Shown here one piece after another: positions 1 through 5,831 of a DNA stretch of 6,061 bases. The DNA lies in the NCBI GenBank assembly GCA_903834675.1, contig CAILKC010000565.1:1-6061 (forward strand), in the 5' to 3' direction. The notes under the pieces are model-generated. The model was not told the DNA's origin. It did no database searches and worked only from the letters and a program-made list of their open reading frames with translations. The position numbers and the translations under genes were made by a program. Each line of letters opens with the position of its first letter. Within the stretch, counting starts at the first letter, position 1. The stretch comes from an uncultured Victivallales bacterium. Lineage in GTDB: Bacteria > Verrucomicrobiota > Lentisphaeria > Oligosphaerales > JAFGRS01.

Positions 1-7
1 CCGCACC

Positions 8-66
8 GCGCACGATAACGCCATCCCCTGGAGCCGGCGGTCCCCGCCGTATCCCCCTGGAGGCGG
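8..66. repeat. 59-bp direct repeat, copy 1
   Basis: Aligning at an offset of 151 bp, positions 8-66 match 159-217 at 56 of 59 positions by my reading; the differences are at 43, 52 and 53. The repeat begins GCGCACGATAACGCCATC and continues into two adjacent hairpin units, GGAGCCGGCGGTCCCCGCCGTA and GGAGGCGGTCTCCGCCGTA, each with a GGCGG/CCGCC-type stem and a 3-nt loop. The second unit continues past this repeat to position 77. The function is unknown; it looks like a REP-like intergenic family. Confidence 0.85.
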
Positions 67-158
67 TCTCCGCCGTATCGCCTGCCTCCGCGTTTGGCTC
101 AAGATACCGCGAACCGTGCCCCTGCGGGTCCTTGGCATCGCGGGCTCCAGGCCGTGCG

Positions 159-217
159 GCGCACGATAACGCCATCCCCTGGAGCCGGCGGTCTCCGCCG
201 TAATCCCCTGGAGGCGG
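159..217. repeat. 59-bp direct repeat, copy 2
   Basis: This is the second copy of the repeat at 8-66, in the same orientation and 151 bp downstream. Its first hairpin unit (177-202) is complete, with the stem GGCGG-tct-CCGCC. Its second unit starts with CCCTGGAGGCGG at 206-217 and then breaks off, the expected CCGCCGTA arm being replaced by unrelated sequence. The array therefore appears to be truncated on the nadD side. Confidence 0.85.
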
Positions 218-227
218 GGTTCTGCAA

Positions 228-249
228 GAGCCTCACGCAGTAGAGGCTT
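228..249 (-). terminator. Hairpin beyond the nadD 3' end, possible weak terminator
   Basis: AGCCTC (229-234) and GAGGCT (243-248) form a perfect 6-bp stem, extended by one G-T pair, with an 8-nt loop. It lies about 44 bp past the nadD stop codon in the direction of nadD transcription. On the minus strand the following bases (CTTGC) do not form a real T-tract, so intrinsic termination is doubtful; it could equally stabilise an mRNA 3' end. Confidence 0.3.
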
Positions 250-292
250 CAGCCGGTTTCAGTCGCCCCGATGAGGCTGCCTGACGGCGCGG

Positions 293-1036
293 CTACGTTG
301 CTGTGCCGCGGCTGGTCTGCGCCTTGGAGGAAGCGCTGTACAACCCCTGCGCCGCAATGTAACGGCAGACCACCTCGGGGCAGTAGCGGGATAGGTCGGA
401 CCCCTGAGCGCACGCGCCGCGGACCTCCGTGGAGGAGAAGGGGAACGGGGGGAGTTCGCTCTTGACGGAATCCAGCAGCCTCCTGCCGTTGCGCGCCCCG
501 AAGCGGTCCGAGAGTTCAGCCAGGCTTGGGCAGGACACTCCGGGACGGGGGTAGACGAGGAAGCCGAAGTGTTGCACCAACTCGCCGGCCTTGTGCCAAC
601 AGTGCAACTCCCGCAGGCTGTCCATGCCCATGAGAAAGAACAGTTCATGCTCGGGGAACACTTGGCGGAGCACGGACAGCGTGTCGAAGGTATAGGAAAA
701 GCCCTCGCCGCGCTCCATTTCGATGTCGGAGACACTGAAGGCGGGGTGGGCTTCGAGGGTGAGACGGATCATCTCCACCCGGTGCAGGCCAGCGCTCAGA
801 TCGCGAGTGGATTTGTGGGGGGGGCGGCGTGCTGGCACGAAGAGGACCTCATCGGCCAGGCCCGCATCCACCACCGCCTGGGCCAAGGAGAGATGCCCAT
901 TGTGAATGGGGTCAAAGGACCCGCCGAAGACCGCCAGTCGGGACACTTTTGCCACGGGCAAATCCGGGCTCTGGCGGTGCGCGCTATCCACCTGGGCTAC
1001 GGAATGTGACGGTGCCGGGCTGAGAGGCTCGTTCAT
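293..1036 (-). CDS. nadD: Nicotinate-nucleotide adenylyltransferase (NadD)
   Basis: This cytosolic enzyme of NAD biosynthesis transfers AMP from ATP to nicotinate mononucleotide, giving nicotinate adenine dinucleotide. From the ATG at 1036 the product is 247 aa, ending in TAG. The nucleotidyltransferase signature GGSFDPIHNGH is at residues 38-48, with the HNGH copy of the (H/T)xGH motif. VPARRPPHK follows at 67-75, a GFSYTFDTL segment at 112-120, FLMGMDSL at 134-141 and the C-terminal SSTEVR motif (family ISSTxIR) at 201-206. These are family-typical and intact. The protein is somewhat longer than the usual 190-220 aa because about 30 residues precede the Rossmann fold. The frame stays open upstream to 1378, but that part lies antisense to the neighbouring gene and is not family-like. 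I chose the ATG at 1036 as the only ATG in the spacer close to the domain. It lacks a Shine-Dalgarno sequence, and GTG codons nearer the domain (residues 16, 28, 31) are alternatives. Confidence 0.93.
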   Translation of the reverse strand: MNEPLSPAPSHSVAQVDSAHRQSPDLPVAKVSRLAVFGGSFDPIHNGHLSLAQAVVDAGLADEVLFVPARRPPHKSTRDLSAGLHRVEMIRLTLEAHPAFSVSDIEMERGEGFSYTFDTLSVLRQVFPEHELFFLMGMDSLRELHCWHKAGELVQHFGFLVYPRPGVSCPSLAELSDRFGARNGRRLLDSVKSELPPFPFSSTEVRGACAQGSDLSRYCPEVVCRYIAAQGLYSASSKAQTSRGTAT

Positions 1037-1150
1037 AGTGAGCACACTATAGCCTCGGGCTGGCCTTGGTGCAGGTGTGGCCGTATCGAAAACACCCGTC
1101 TCGGCCATTTTGCGGTGCGGCCAATACGTCATGGCAGTAGGGTATAAGGC
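1037..1150. promoter_or_regulatory. Divergent intergenic spacer between nadD and the plus-strand operon
   Basis: The two genes start back to back, so this 114-bp stretch must contain the promoters for both directions. A nadD-side -10 candidate is visible. For the plus-strand operon I find no convincing -35/-10 pair upstream of 1151. TATAAG at 1143-1148 is too close to the start codon to serve as its -10, and AAGG at 1146-1149 is too close to be a good ribosome-binding site. No operator palindrome stands out. Confidence 0.5.
1046..1073 (-). promoter_or_regulatory. Candidate sigma70-like promoter for nadD
   Basis: Reading the minus strand, a TATAGT hexamer (1051-1046) lies 16 bp downstream of TGCACC (1073-1068), which matches the -35 consensus at only three of six positions. 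Transcription would begin near position 1039, just ahead of the ATG at 1036. The nadD message would then be nearly leaderless, or translation would start at a downstream GTG. The -10 is decent and the -35 weak. Confidence 0.3.
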
Positions 1151-1882
1151 ATGTACACCGCCGTAATTGGGGACATCCACGGGAATATCGAAGCGCTGAC
1201 TGCCGTGTTGCGGACGCTCAGCAGCCTCGGCATCCAGCGGATCTTCTGCACGGGCGACATTGTGGGCTACGGCGCCTCGCCGCGCCAGTGCGTCGAGTTG
1301 GTGCGTGATCTGGGGATCCCCTCGGTCCGTGGCAACCATGACGACTACACCACCCACGAGGATGGCGGCCGGTGGCACATCCGGCCGGAAGCCAAAGAGG
1401 TGATACTCTGGAACCGGAGTCAGCTCTCAAAGGACCTGATCGACTGGTTGCGGGCTTTACCCTATGTGCGCCAGGAACAAGGGTTCACGATGGTTCACGC
1501 TTCCCACGTGTATACCCCGCAGTGGCCCTACATCCTGAACGAGCGCACCGCGATCCAGAATTTTCTGTTTCAGCCCGGCAATCTGAGCTTCTGCGGTCAT
1601 TCGCACGTGCCGGTGTATATCGCGCATAGAGCTGGGCGAAGACCGTCTCTCGATATTCTGCGCAACGTGATTCTACCCCGGCGACAGAGGGTGACCATCG
1701 GAGTCGGCGCCGTGGGGCAGCCGCGTGACAACGATCCGCGTGCCTGCGTGGTGCTCTACGACACGCAAGTCCGCTCGGTCCGGGTGTTGCGCGTCCCGTA
1801 CGACGTCGAGGCTGCCCAGCTGCGCATCCGCCGCGCCGGGCTTCCGGAAGACCTGGCCGTCCGGCTTGCCCTGGGGCAGTGA
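1151..1882 (+). CDS. Calcineurin-like metallophosphoesterase family protein
   Basis: This predicted cytosolic metal-dependent phosphoesterase has 243 aa. It carries the complete motif set of the superfamily: GDIHGN at residues 7-12, GDIVGYG at 35-41, GNHD at 61-64, VHAS with His116, and GHSHVP at 149-154. Together these supply the Asp, Asn and His ligands of a two-metal centre. The later GVGAVGQPRD segment (184-193) and the short C-terminal part resemble the compact YfcE/COG0639-type phosphodiesterase branch. I cannot name the substrate: cyclic nucleotides, dinucleotides and phosphoprotein are all known in the superfamily. The ATG at 1151 is secure because the first metal-binding motif begins seven residues later; there is no clear Shine-Dalgarno sequence. 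It is the first gene of the plus-strand cluster, ending 3 bp before ispE, which suggests co-transcription but not a shared pathway. No signal peptide or membrane segment is seen. Confidence 0.9.
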   Translation: MYTAVIGDIHGNIEALTAVLRTLSSLGIQRIFCTGDIVGYGASPRQCVELVRDLGIPSVRGNHDDYTTHEDGGRWHIRPEAKEVILWNRSQLSKDLIDWLRALPYVRQEQGFTMVHASHVYTPQWPYILNERTAIQNFLFQPGNLSFCGHSHVPVYIAHRAGRRPSLDILRNVILPRRQRVTIGVGAVGQPRDNDPRACVVLYDTQVRSVRVLRVPYDVEAAQLRIRRAGLPEDLAVRLALGQ

Positions 1883-1885
1883 CTC

Positions 1886-2773
1886 ATGACCTCTCGCGCT
1901 CTCGCCATCGCCAAGATCAACCTGTACCTGGACGTGGTGGGTCGGCGCCGCGATGGGTATCATGAGATCGCCACCGTGTTCATGCCCTTGGCCGCGCCGG
2001 CCGACATGATCACGCTGGAGGCTGGGAGTCCGGGCGAATTGAGGGTTACCTGTGGCCACCCGGGGGTCCCCGACGGGCCGGAGAACCTGTGCTGGAAAGC
2101 GGCGGTAGCGTTCGCCCAGGAAGTCGGCCTGGAGCCGGCTTGGCGCCTGGTCCTGGAGAAGCGTATTCCGGTGGCGGCTGGGCTTGGGGGCGGCAGCTCG
2201 GATGCGGCGGCGGTATTGCTGGCGTTGAAGCGCCGGTATCCGGGTGCGGTATCGTCCGCCCGCCTGGCCTGCTTGGCGGCGCGTCTGGGCGCCGATGTGC
2301 CCTTCTTCCTGCACCCGGAACCCGCGCTGGGTCGCGGTATTGGCGAGGTGTTGACCCCCGTGGCCTGCGGCCAGCGCCTCGGGGTGGTTCTGGTCAACCC
2401 CCGTTTTCCGGTTTCTGCCGCCTGGGCTTACGCCCATCGCGGGCGGGTGCCCGTGCCGGCCGCTCCACCCCTGGAGGAGATGTTGGCGGCCCTGGCTGGC
2501 GCTAGTGTCGTAGCCGTGGCGGCGTTGACCTACAACGCCCTGGAATACGCTGTGCTGGATAAGTTTCCGCTGGTACGTCTGCTCCGCGATGCGCTACTGG
2601 CGCAGGGCTGTTTGTGCGCCCATGTCTCAGGCAGCGGTCCGACCGTTTACGGCCTCTGCCAGGAGGGTGTCGGCCCGGCCATCGCGGCACGGTTAAGCGC
2701 CCACTACGGCGCCGCGGTCTGGGTCTGCGCTACGGTTTCCGCCGCGGCGCCGCCGGGCGGCCTGGGGGAGTGA
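1886..2773 (+). CDS. ispE: 4-diphosphocytidyl-2-C-methyl-D-erythritol kinase (IspE)
   Basis: IspE is a GHMP-family kinase of the methylerythritol phosphate (MEP) route to isoprenoids. It uses ATP to phosphorylate CDP-methylerythritol at the 2-hydroxyl. The 295-aa product has the usual length. The AKINLYL motif puts Lys10 in the catalytic position, followed by RRDGYHE at 21-27, the ATP-binding loop PVAAGLGGGSSDAA at 95-108, GADVPFF at 135-141 with the probable catalytic Asp137, GRGIGE at 149-154, and the C-terminal SGSGPTVYGL motif at 248-257. All expected residues are present, so the enzyme should be active. The ATG at 1886 starts 3 bp after the metallophosphoesterase stop codon, with a weak purine stretch (GGGG, 1873-1876) inside the end of that gene. 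Its presence implies that this organism makes isoprenoids by the MEP pathway. The last 10-15 residues are Ala/Pro/Gly-rich and probably unstructured. Confidence 0.96.
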   Translation: MTSRALAIAKINLYLDVVGRRRDGYHEIATVFMPLAAPADMITLEAGSPGELRVTCGHPGVPDGPENLCWKAAVAFAQEVGLEPAWRLVLEKRIPVAAGLGGGSSDAAAVLLALKRRYPGAVSSARLACLAARLGADVPFFLHPEPALGRGIGEVLTPVACGQRLGVVLVNPRFPVSAAWAYAHRGRVPVPAAPPLEEMLAALAGASVVAVAALTYNALEYAVLDKFPLVRLLRDALLAQGCLCAHVSGSGPTVYGLCQEGVGPAIAARLSAHYGAAVWVCATVSAAAPPGGLGE

Positions 2774-2779
2774 GGGAAG
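2772..2779 (+). promoter_or_regulatory. Shine-Dalgarno sequence for the FxsA-like gene
   Basis: GAGGGAAG begins within the ispE stop codon and ends just before the ATG at 2781. It is the clearest purine-rich ribosome-binding site in the window, although the core is rather close to the start codon. It supports this start and tight translational linkage to ispE. Confidence 0.5.
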
Positions 2780-2780
2780 C

Positions 2781-3290
2781 ATGCGTTTCGCGCTATGGGT
2801 CCTCGGCCTGGGGTTCCTGGTTGTGCCGGTCCTGGAGGTGTGGGTATTGGTCCTGCTGAATCGGCGGTGGGGAATCGGGCCGACTCTCGCCATGCTGCTG
2901 GCGACGGGGCTGGCCGGCCTCTGGCTGGCCAAGTGGCAGGGGTGGCGTACGGTCCAGCGCATCAAGCGCGAACTGGCGGCCGGCCAGATGCCCAGTGCCG
3001 CCCTGATGGATGGGGCGTTGATCCTGCTGGCGGGGCTACTGCTGATTATCCCTGGCGTCCTCACCGACGTCGCCGCTTTCCTGCTGCTGCTGCCGCCGAC
3101 GCGGTACGTGGTGCGTCGGCTGCTGCTGTGGTGGTGCAAGCGTCGGCTGCTGCCTCGGGTCACGGTGGCGGGCCGACGGGGCGCCGCCGCGCCTGACGAC
3201 GATGCCGGAATTATCGAGGGGCGCGCCGTCTCGGTGGAAGACGCGGACCGCCTGTCGGAGGATGGCGTGGGCAGCCAGTCGCGCCTCTGA
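2781..3290 (+). CDS. fxsA: FxsA family inner-membrane protein
   Basis: The 169-aa product matches the small FxsA membrane-protein family. In E. coli the family member is named for suppressing the phage T7 exclusion caused by the F plasmid when overproduced; its normal role is not established. Membrane helices are predicted by eye at about residues 4-26 and 30-50, and a long hydrophobic stretch at 76-105 probably forms one or two helices. Family hallmarks are Pro16/Glu19 in the first helix (VVPVLEVWVL), the GLAGLWLA segment followed by a basic QGWRTVQRIKREL loop, and PGVLTD (91-96) followed by LLPPTR (103-108). A very basic RRLLLWWCKRRL segment and a hydrophilic tail follow; the tail includes IIEG at 144-147, a typical late motif of the family. 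It is the third gene of the cluster, 7 bp after ispE. The symbol is by family membership only. Confidence 0.85.
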   Translation: MRFALWVLGLGFLVVPVLEVWVLVLLNRRWGIGPTLAMLLATGLAGLWLAKWQGWRTVQRIKRELAAGQMPSAALMDGALILLAGLLLIIPGVLTDVAAFLLLLPPTRYVVRRLLLWWCKRRLLPRVTVAGRRGAAAPDDDAGIIEGRAVSVEDADRLSEDGVGSQSRL

Positions 3291-3359
3291 GTTGGCGGTC
3301 TTAGACCGTCTCAAGGCAAGGAAGGCGGAGGGGGCAGGGGATGGTGGTCACGACTGCGG

Positions 3360-3378
3360 CTCAGAAGCGGTGAAGAAA
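3360..3378 (+). repeat. 19-bp direct repeat, upstream copy
   Basis: CTCAGAAGCGGTGAAGAAA here matches 17 of 19 bases of the motif at 5832-5850 in the same orientation. The two copies bracket the large membrane-protein gene. It includes a short inverted arrangement (CCGCTTCTGAG on the opposite strand) and flows into the hexamer run that follows. Confidence 0.6.
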
Positions 3379-3401
3379 TCGGGGTCGGGGTCGGAATCGG
3401 G
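3378..3401 (+). repeat. Four tandem RTCGGR hexamers
   Basis: Positions 3378-3401 read as ATCGGG, GTCGGG, GTCGGA, ATCGGG: four uninterrupted 6-bp units of consensus RTCGGR. This kind of GATCGG/GTCGGG microsatellite is something I associate with intergenic regions in PVC-group genomes. A GTG-started frame at 3370 reads through it for only 16 codons and ends at the base before the next ATG; I do not call it a gene. Confidence 0.7.
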
Positions 3402-3420
3402 CCTGGATGAACAAGGTTGA

Positions 3421-5802
3421 ATGAGTAGACTCGCGTCCGGCTCCTCTGGAGCCAAAGCGGCGTCCAGCCGCCGCAGTCCAAAGCGCGGCGCTTACGCCAC
3501 GCGGTATCATACTTCGCCACAACAACGTGTGGCGTTTTGGAGGGCGGCGGCAGAGGCTTGTTATCCAAGCGGAACCACCCCCGCAGTCCATATCGCGAGT
3601 TCGCCGACAGAGCCCTCGCCGCCAGGCGCTGCCGTACCCCTGGGCACAAGGTTCTTCCTACTCGGATTCCTGACGCTGTCGGTGCAGGTTGTGCTGTTGC
3701 GCGAGTTGTACAGTGTCCTGTACGGCAGCGACTTGACCTTCGGGTTTGCCCTGGCCGCCTGGACCGTACTGACAGCCGCGGGAGCCTTGCTTGCAGCATC
3801 GTCCAAAGGGGGGCCGCCGTGGGTTGGCCGGTGGGGGCTTGCCGCCTACAGCCTGGTCGGGATCGCGGTCTTCCTGGCCGTCCGTGCCTGGGGCGCCATG
3901 GAGGTCATCCCTTTCCACTCCTACCTGCTGATTCCGCTTTTTCTGGCGCCGCCGTGCCTGCTTGGGGGCATGCTTTTTCCGTGGTTTCTGGCGGAGACCC
4001 CGGGGCTGGGGGCGCCACGGGCGTACGGCTGGGAAGTGGCCGGAGGGCTGGCGGCCGGCCTGGCGTGCGCGGTGGAGTTTCAGCTTGGCGCCTTGGCTTG
4101 TCCCTTCCTGCTTGGTTTGGCGCTGCTGGCCGTGGTCTGGGGGGTGGGTCTGGCGGTGCGCTGGGAGCGTAGGGTGGCCGGAGTGCTGACAGGTTTGGTC
4201 ATGGTGGTCCTGCCCCTGAGCAGTCCCGGACAGGCGCTGGAGAAGTTGTCACTGCGCCTGCGTCTAAGGCAGGGGCACATCGAGGCCGCGGTGAACACGC
4301 CTTTTGTCTCCTTGGTGGCGGTGCGGGACGAGGCCGGACAGCCCGCGGTGTACGAGAACGGTACGCCCTGGCCGCTTCCGGAGTATACGGCGGCGCGCGC
4401 CGCGGTGGCGGCGGTTCTGCAAGCGTTGCCTGGGGGCTGTGACCGGGCGGTCTTCATCCATGCCTTGCGGGCTGGCTTTGGACCCGTCCTTAGCGCGGCG
4501 CCGTGGGTCGAATCGCCGCGGTTTCTGGAGACGGATCCCCTGGCCGTGGCCTTCGTCTGCCGGCACTTGGGCGGCAGCGTCCCCGGCGGGCGGCCGCTGC
4601 GCTTCAGCGCGCGCACCCTGCAACCTGACCGGGCTGGCTGGGATTTGGTGGCGGTGCTGTCGCCCGGACCAGGAGGGTTGCAGGCCAATCGGCCGCTGAC
4701 CCAAGAGTTCGCGGCACTGGTGCGGCCGCGACTGTCGCCGCGCGGTGTCTTCGTGATTGCGCTGCCGGCGGCGCCTGGCTTTACGCATCCGGTGCAGGAA
4801 GCGTACATCGAGACCGTGGCGCAGGCCCTCCGCACGGTGTTTCCCGCGTTCTGCGAACTGCGCACGCAGGTGGGCTGGACGTTGCTGGTGGCGTCCATGA
4901 CGCGGTTGGACCGAGAGGCGGCGGCCCGGCGTCTAGCGGCTGGAGGGCGAGGCGTCGGCAAGACGGGGGCTCTGCAAGAACCTCCGGAAGGTGTCACGGG
5001 CGCGGCCCCGGGGGTTCTGGCTGAGGCGCTCGGCATCCTGAGCGGAGCGGGGGCGGTGTCGCTGGGCGAGTTGGCGGGCGCCCCGGCCGCGGCGACGTCC
5101 GCAGGGTCGGGAGCGCCAGCGAACCGGGTGTGGGCGCCGCGGGCCTACTTTCGCTTCTTGCAGTTTCGGGGTCGGCTGGTCGAGGATGCCCCGGGCTGGT
5201 GGCAATGGCTGTTTCGGGAGCGCGGCGCGGCGTCCTGCATGGGTGTGCTTGCCGGGTTACTGGCGGCGGGGGCGCTGGGCCGCCGGGGGCGAGGGCTGCG
5301 GGGGGTTTTCTGGGCGGCGTGGAGTGCCACGCTGACGCTGATTCTCGCGCTCTATCTATACCAATCGTTGACGGGGGAGGCGTTCTGGGCCGTGGCGTTG
5401 CTGAGTGCGGCTTCGTTGGTCGGCATCCTGGGCGGCACAAAGATGCCCCGTGGACAGGTGGCGGACTGGGCGGCCGCCGGCCTCGCCTGGATCCCCGCGG
5501 CGCTGTTTCCACTGTACGCCTCGCTGCAGCATTGGCCCGGGGGGCTAATGCTGGCGCTGCTTTTGGGACTGGTAGCGGCAGCGGGGGCGGGCTTGGGCTA
5601 TGTCTTTGCGCGCCGTAGCGCCGCAGGGGACGGCGTTGGCGAGGGCGGGGCTTTGTTTGCGGTGGACCTATTGGGGGCTGGCGCGGGGTTATTCCTTGGC
5701 GGGGTGCTATTGCCATGGTGGAGCGGTTTCGAGATGCCGACCTTCGTCGTCAGTCTGATCACCTTCATCATCCTGGCCAAGGAACGGGTAGCGCCGACCT
5801 GA
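3421..5802 (+). CDS. Polytopic membrane protein with a degenerate spermidine-synthase-like domain
   Basis: From the ATG at 3421 this encodes 793 aa. The first ~58 residues are basic, low-complexity and overlap DNA repeats, so the conserved protein may begin near residue 70. Membrane helices follow at about 78-97, 105-127, 138-157, 163-190, 205-246 and 250-267, including the REL..V..GSDLTFG and APRAYGWEVAGG signatures of membrane-bound spermidine-synthase-like proteins. A soluble domain (about 283-495) aligns by pattern with that family: NTPFVSLVAV, YENG, FLETDP, LQANRPLTQEF, LSPRGVFVIALP. A low-complexity Ala/Gly linker (about 500-565) leads to a second hydrophobic block (about 605-786, six or seven helices). 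The GGGxGG SAM-binding loop is replaced by HALRAGFG (347-354), and the post-beta4 DxR motif is absent (ARTL at 397-400). Polyamine synthesis is therefore unlikely; binding or structural roles are more plausible. No catalytic function can be assigned. The start is uncertain: GTG at 3529 is an alternative. Confidence 0.8.
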   Translation: MSRLASGSSGAKAASSRRSPKRGAYATRYHTSPQQRVAFWRAAAEACYPSGTTPAVHIASSPTEPSPPGAAVPLGTRFFLLGFLTLSVQVVLLRELYSVLYGSDLTFGFALAAWTVLTAAGALLAASSKGGPPWVGRWGLAAYSLVGIAVFLAVRAWGAMEVIPFHSYLLIPLFLAPPCLLGGMLFPWFLAETPGLGAPRAYGWEVAGGLAAGLACAVEFQLGALACPFLLGLALLAVVWGVGLAVRWERRVAGVLTGLVMVVLPLSSPGQALEKLSLRLRLRQGHIEAAVNTPFVSLVAVRDEAGQPAVYENGTPWPLPEYTAARAAVAAVLQALPGGCDRAVFIHALRAGFGPVLSAAPWVESPRFLETDPLAVAFVCRHLGGSVPGGRPLRFSARTLQPDRAGWDLVAVLSPGPGGLQANRPLTQEFAALVRPRLSPRGVFVIALPAAPGFTHPVQEAYIETVAQALRTVFPAFCELRTQVGWTLLVASMTRLDREAAARRLAAGGRGVGKTGALQEPPEGVTGAAPGVLAEALGILSGAGAVSLGELAGAPAAATSAGSGAPANRVWAPRAYFRFLQFRGRLVEDAPGWWQWLFRERGAASCMGVLAGLLAAGALGRRGRGLRGVFWAAWSATLTLILALYLYQSLTGEAFWAVALLSAASLVGILGGTKMPRGQVADWAAAGLAWIPAALFPLYASLQHWPGGLMLALLLGLVAAAGAGLGYVFARRSAAGDGVGEGGALFAVDLLGAGAGLFLGGVLLPWWSGFEMPTFVVSLITFIILAKERVAPT
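3452..3480. repeat. Interspersed repeat unit in the 5' end of the large membrane-protein gene, copy 1
   Basis: This 29-bp unit runs from CCAAAGCGGC to CCGCAGTCCA and contains a GCGGC-gtcca-GCCGC stem-loop. It shares its frame (CCAA-GCGG at one end, CCGCAGTCCA at the other) with a shorter unit at 3565-3590. Between them lie two further hairpins, AAGCG-cgg-CGCTT (3481-3493) and CGCCAC/GTGGCG (3515-3534). Such clusters look like intergenic palindromic repeats rather than protein-coding sequence. Confidence 0.65.
3565..3590. repeat. Interspersed repeat unit in the 5' end of the large membrane-protein gene, copy 2
   Basis: This 26-bp unit runs from CCAAGCGG to CCGCAGTCCA, in direct orientation relative to the unit at 3452-3480. 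The last ten bases are identical in both; the centre differs and the inverted arms are shorter (GCGG/CCGC around an 8-nt loop). It ends about 45 bp before the codons where clear membrane-protein sequence begins. Confidence 0.6.
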
Positions 5803-5821
5803 CGCAGGGCGGTTTCTTTTT
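5793..5821 (+). terminator. Rho-independent terminator overlapping the stop codon of the large membrane-protein gene
   Basis: GCCG-A-CCTG, loop ACG, then CAGG-G-CGGT forms two 4-bp stem segments (one G-U pair) around a single A-G mismatch. It is followed directly by TTTCTTTTT. The TGA stop (5800-5802) lies in the upper stem and loop, so the hairpin uses the last codons. The stem is modest, but the T-tract is the best in the window and its placement at the gene end fits. Confidence 0.6.
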
Positions 5822-5831
5822 GGGGTAACCA

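Larger units (their letters stand above)
1..292. other. Gene-free repeat-rich region downstream of nadD
   Basis: I see no credible coding sequence here on either strand. The stretch is built mostly from GC-rich inverted-repeat units of the form CTGGAGGCGG-tct-CCGCCGTA, in two clusters (about 27-77 and 177-217), separated by a GC-rich spacer at about 78-158 in which I recognise nothing. The remaining bases, 218-292, hold one small hairpin and lead to the nadD stop codon. Since the window begins inside this region, the repeat array may extend further left. Confidence 0.7.
3291..3420. other. Intergenic gap with short repeats between the FxsA-like and large membrane-protein genes
   Basis: This 130-bp gap separates the compact operon from the large downstream gene. 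It holds a near-palindrome GGTCT-t-AGACC (3297-3307) whose loop is too short for a standard hairpin, a purine-rich tract (about 3316-3343), one copy of a 19-bp motif found again after the next gene, and a four-unit hexamer run. No terminator with a T-tract and no convincing promoter is visible, so read-through from the operon is possible. Confidence 0.55.

Noticed and set aside
1..217. Possible CRISPR array from the GC-rich direct repeats
   Set aside because: Only two copies exist at a 151-bp period, with no series of regular 25-40 bp repeats and spacers and no cas genes.
1037..1378. Upstream extension of the nadD frame, giving a 361-aa product from an ATG at 1378
   Set aside because: The extension runs antisense through the metal-binding motifs of the metallophosphoesterase gene and adds no NadD-like sequence; it is open only because of high GC content.
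1673..2437. Minus-strand frame of 254 codons opposite the metallophosphoesterase end and ispE
   Set aside because: It overlaps fully conserved IspE motifs on the plus strand and the product is Gln/Arg/Gly-rich without recognisable features.
3297..3307. GGTCT-t-AGACC after the FxsA-like gene as a terminator
   Set aside because: The loop would be a single base unless the stem opens, and no T-tract follows.
3370..3420. Short GTG-started frame ending one base before the ATG at 3421, considered as a leader peptide
   Set aside because: It is 16 codons made mostly of the hexamer repeat (alternating Ser with Gly or Glu) and lacks a Shine-Dalgarno sequence; it is probably fortuitous.
4080..5036. Long minus-strand frame of 318 codons opposite the membrane-protein gene
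   Set aside because: Its product is Arg/Pro/Ser/Thr-rich with no domain pattern, while the plus strand has coherent membrane helices and family motifs; it is a high-GC shadow.
3421..5802. Calling the large gene an active spermidine synthase (speE)
   Set aside because: The SAM-binding glycine loop and the downstream acidic motif are not recognisable, so the enzyme name would overstate the evidence.
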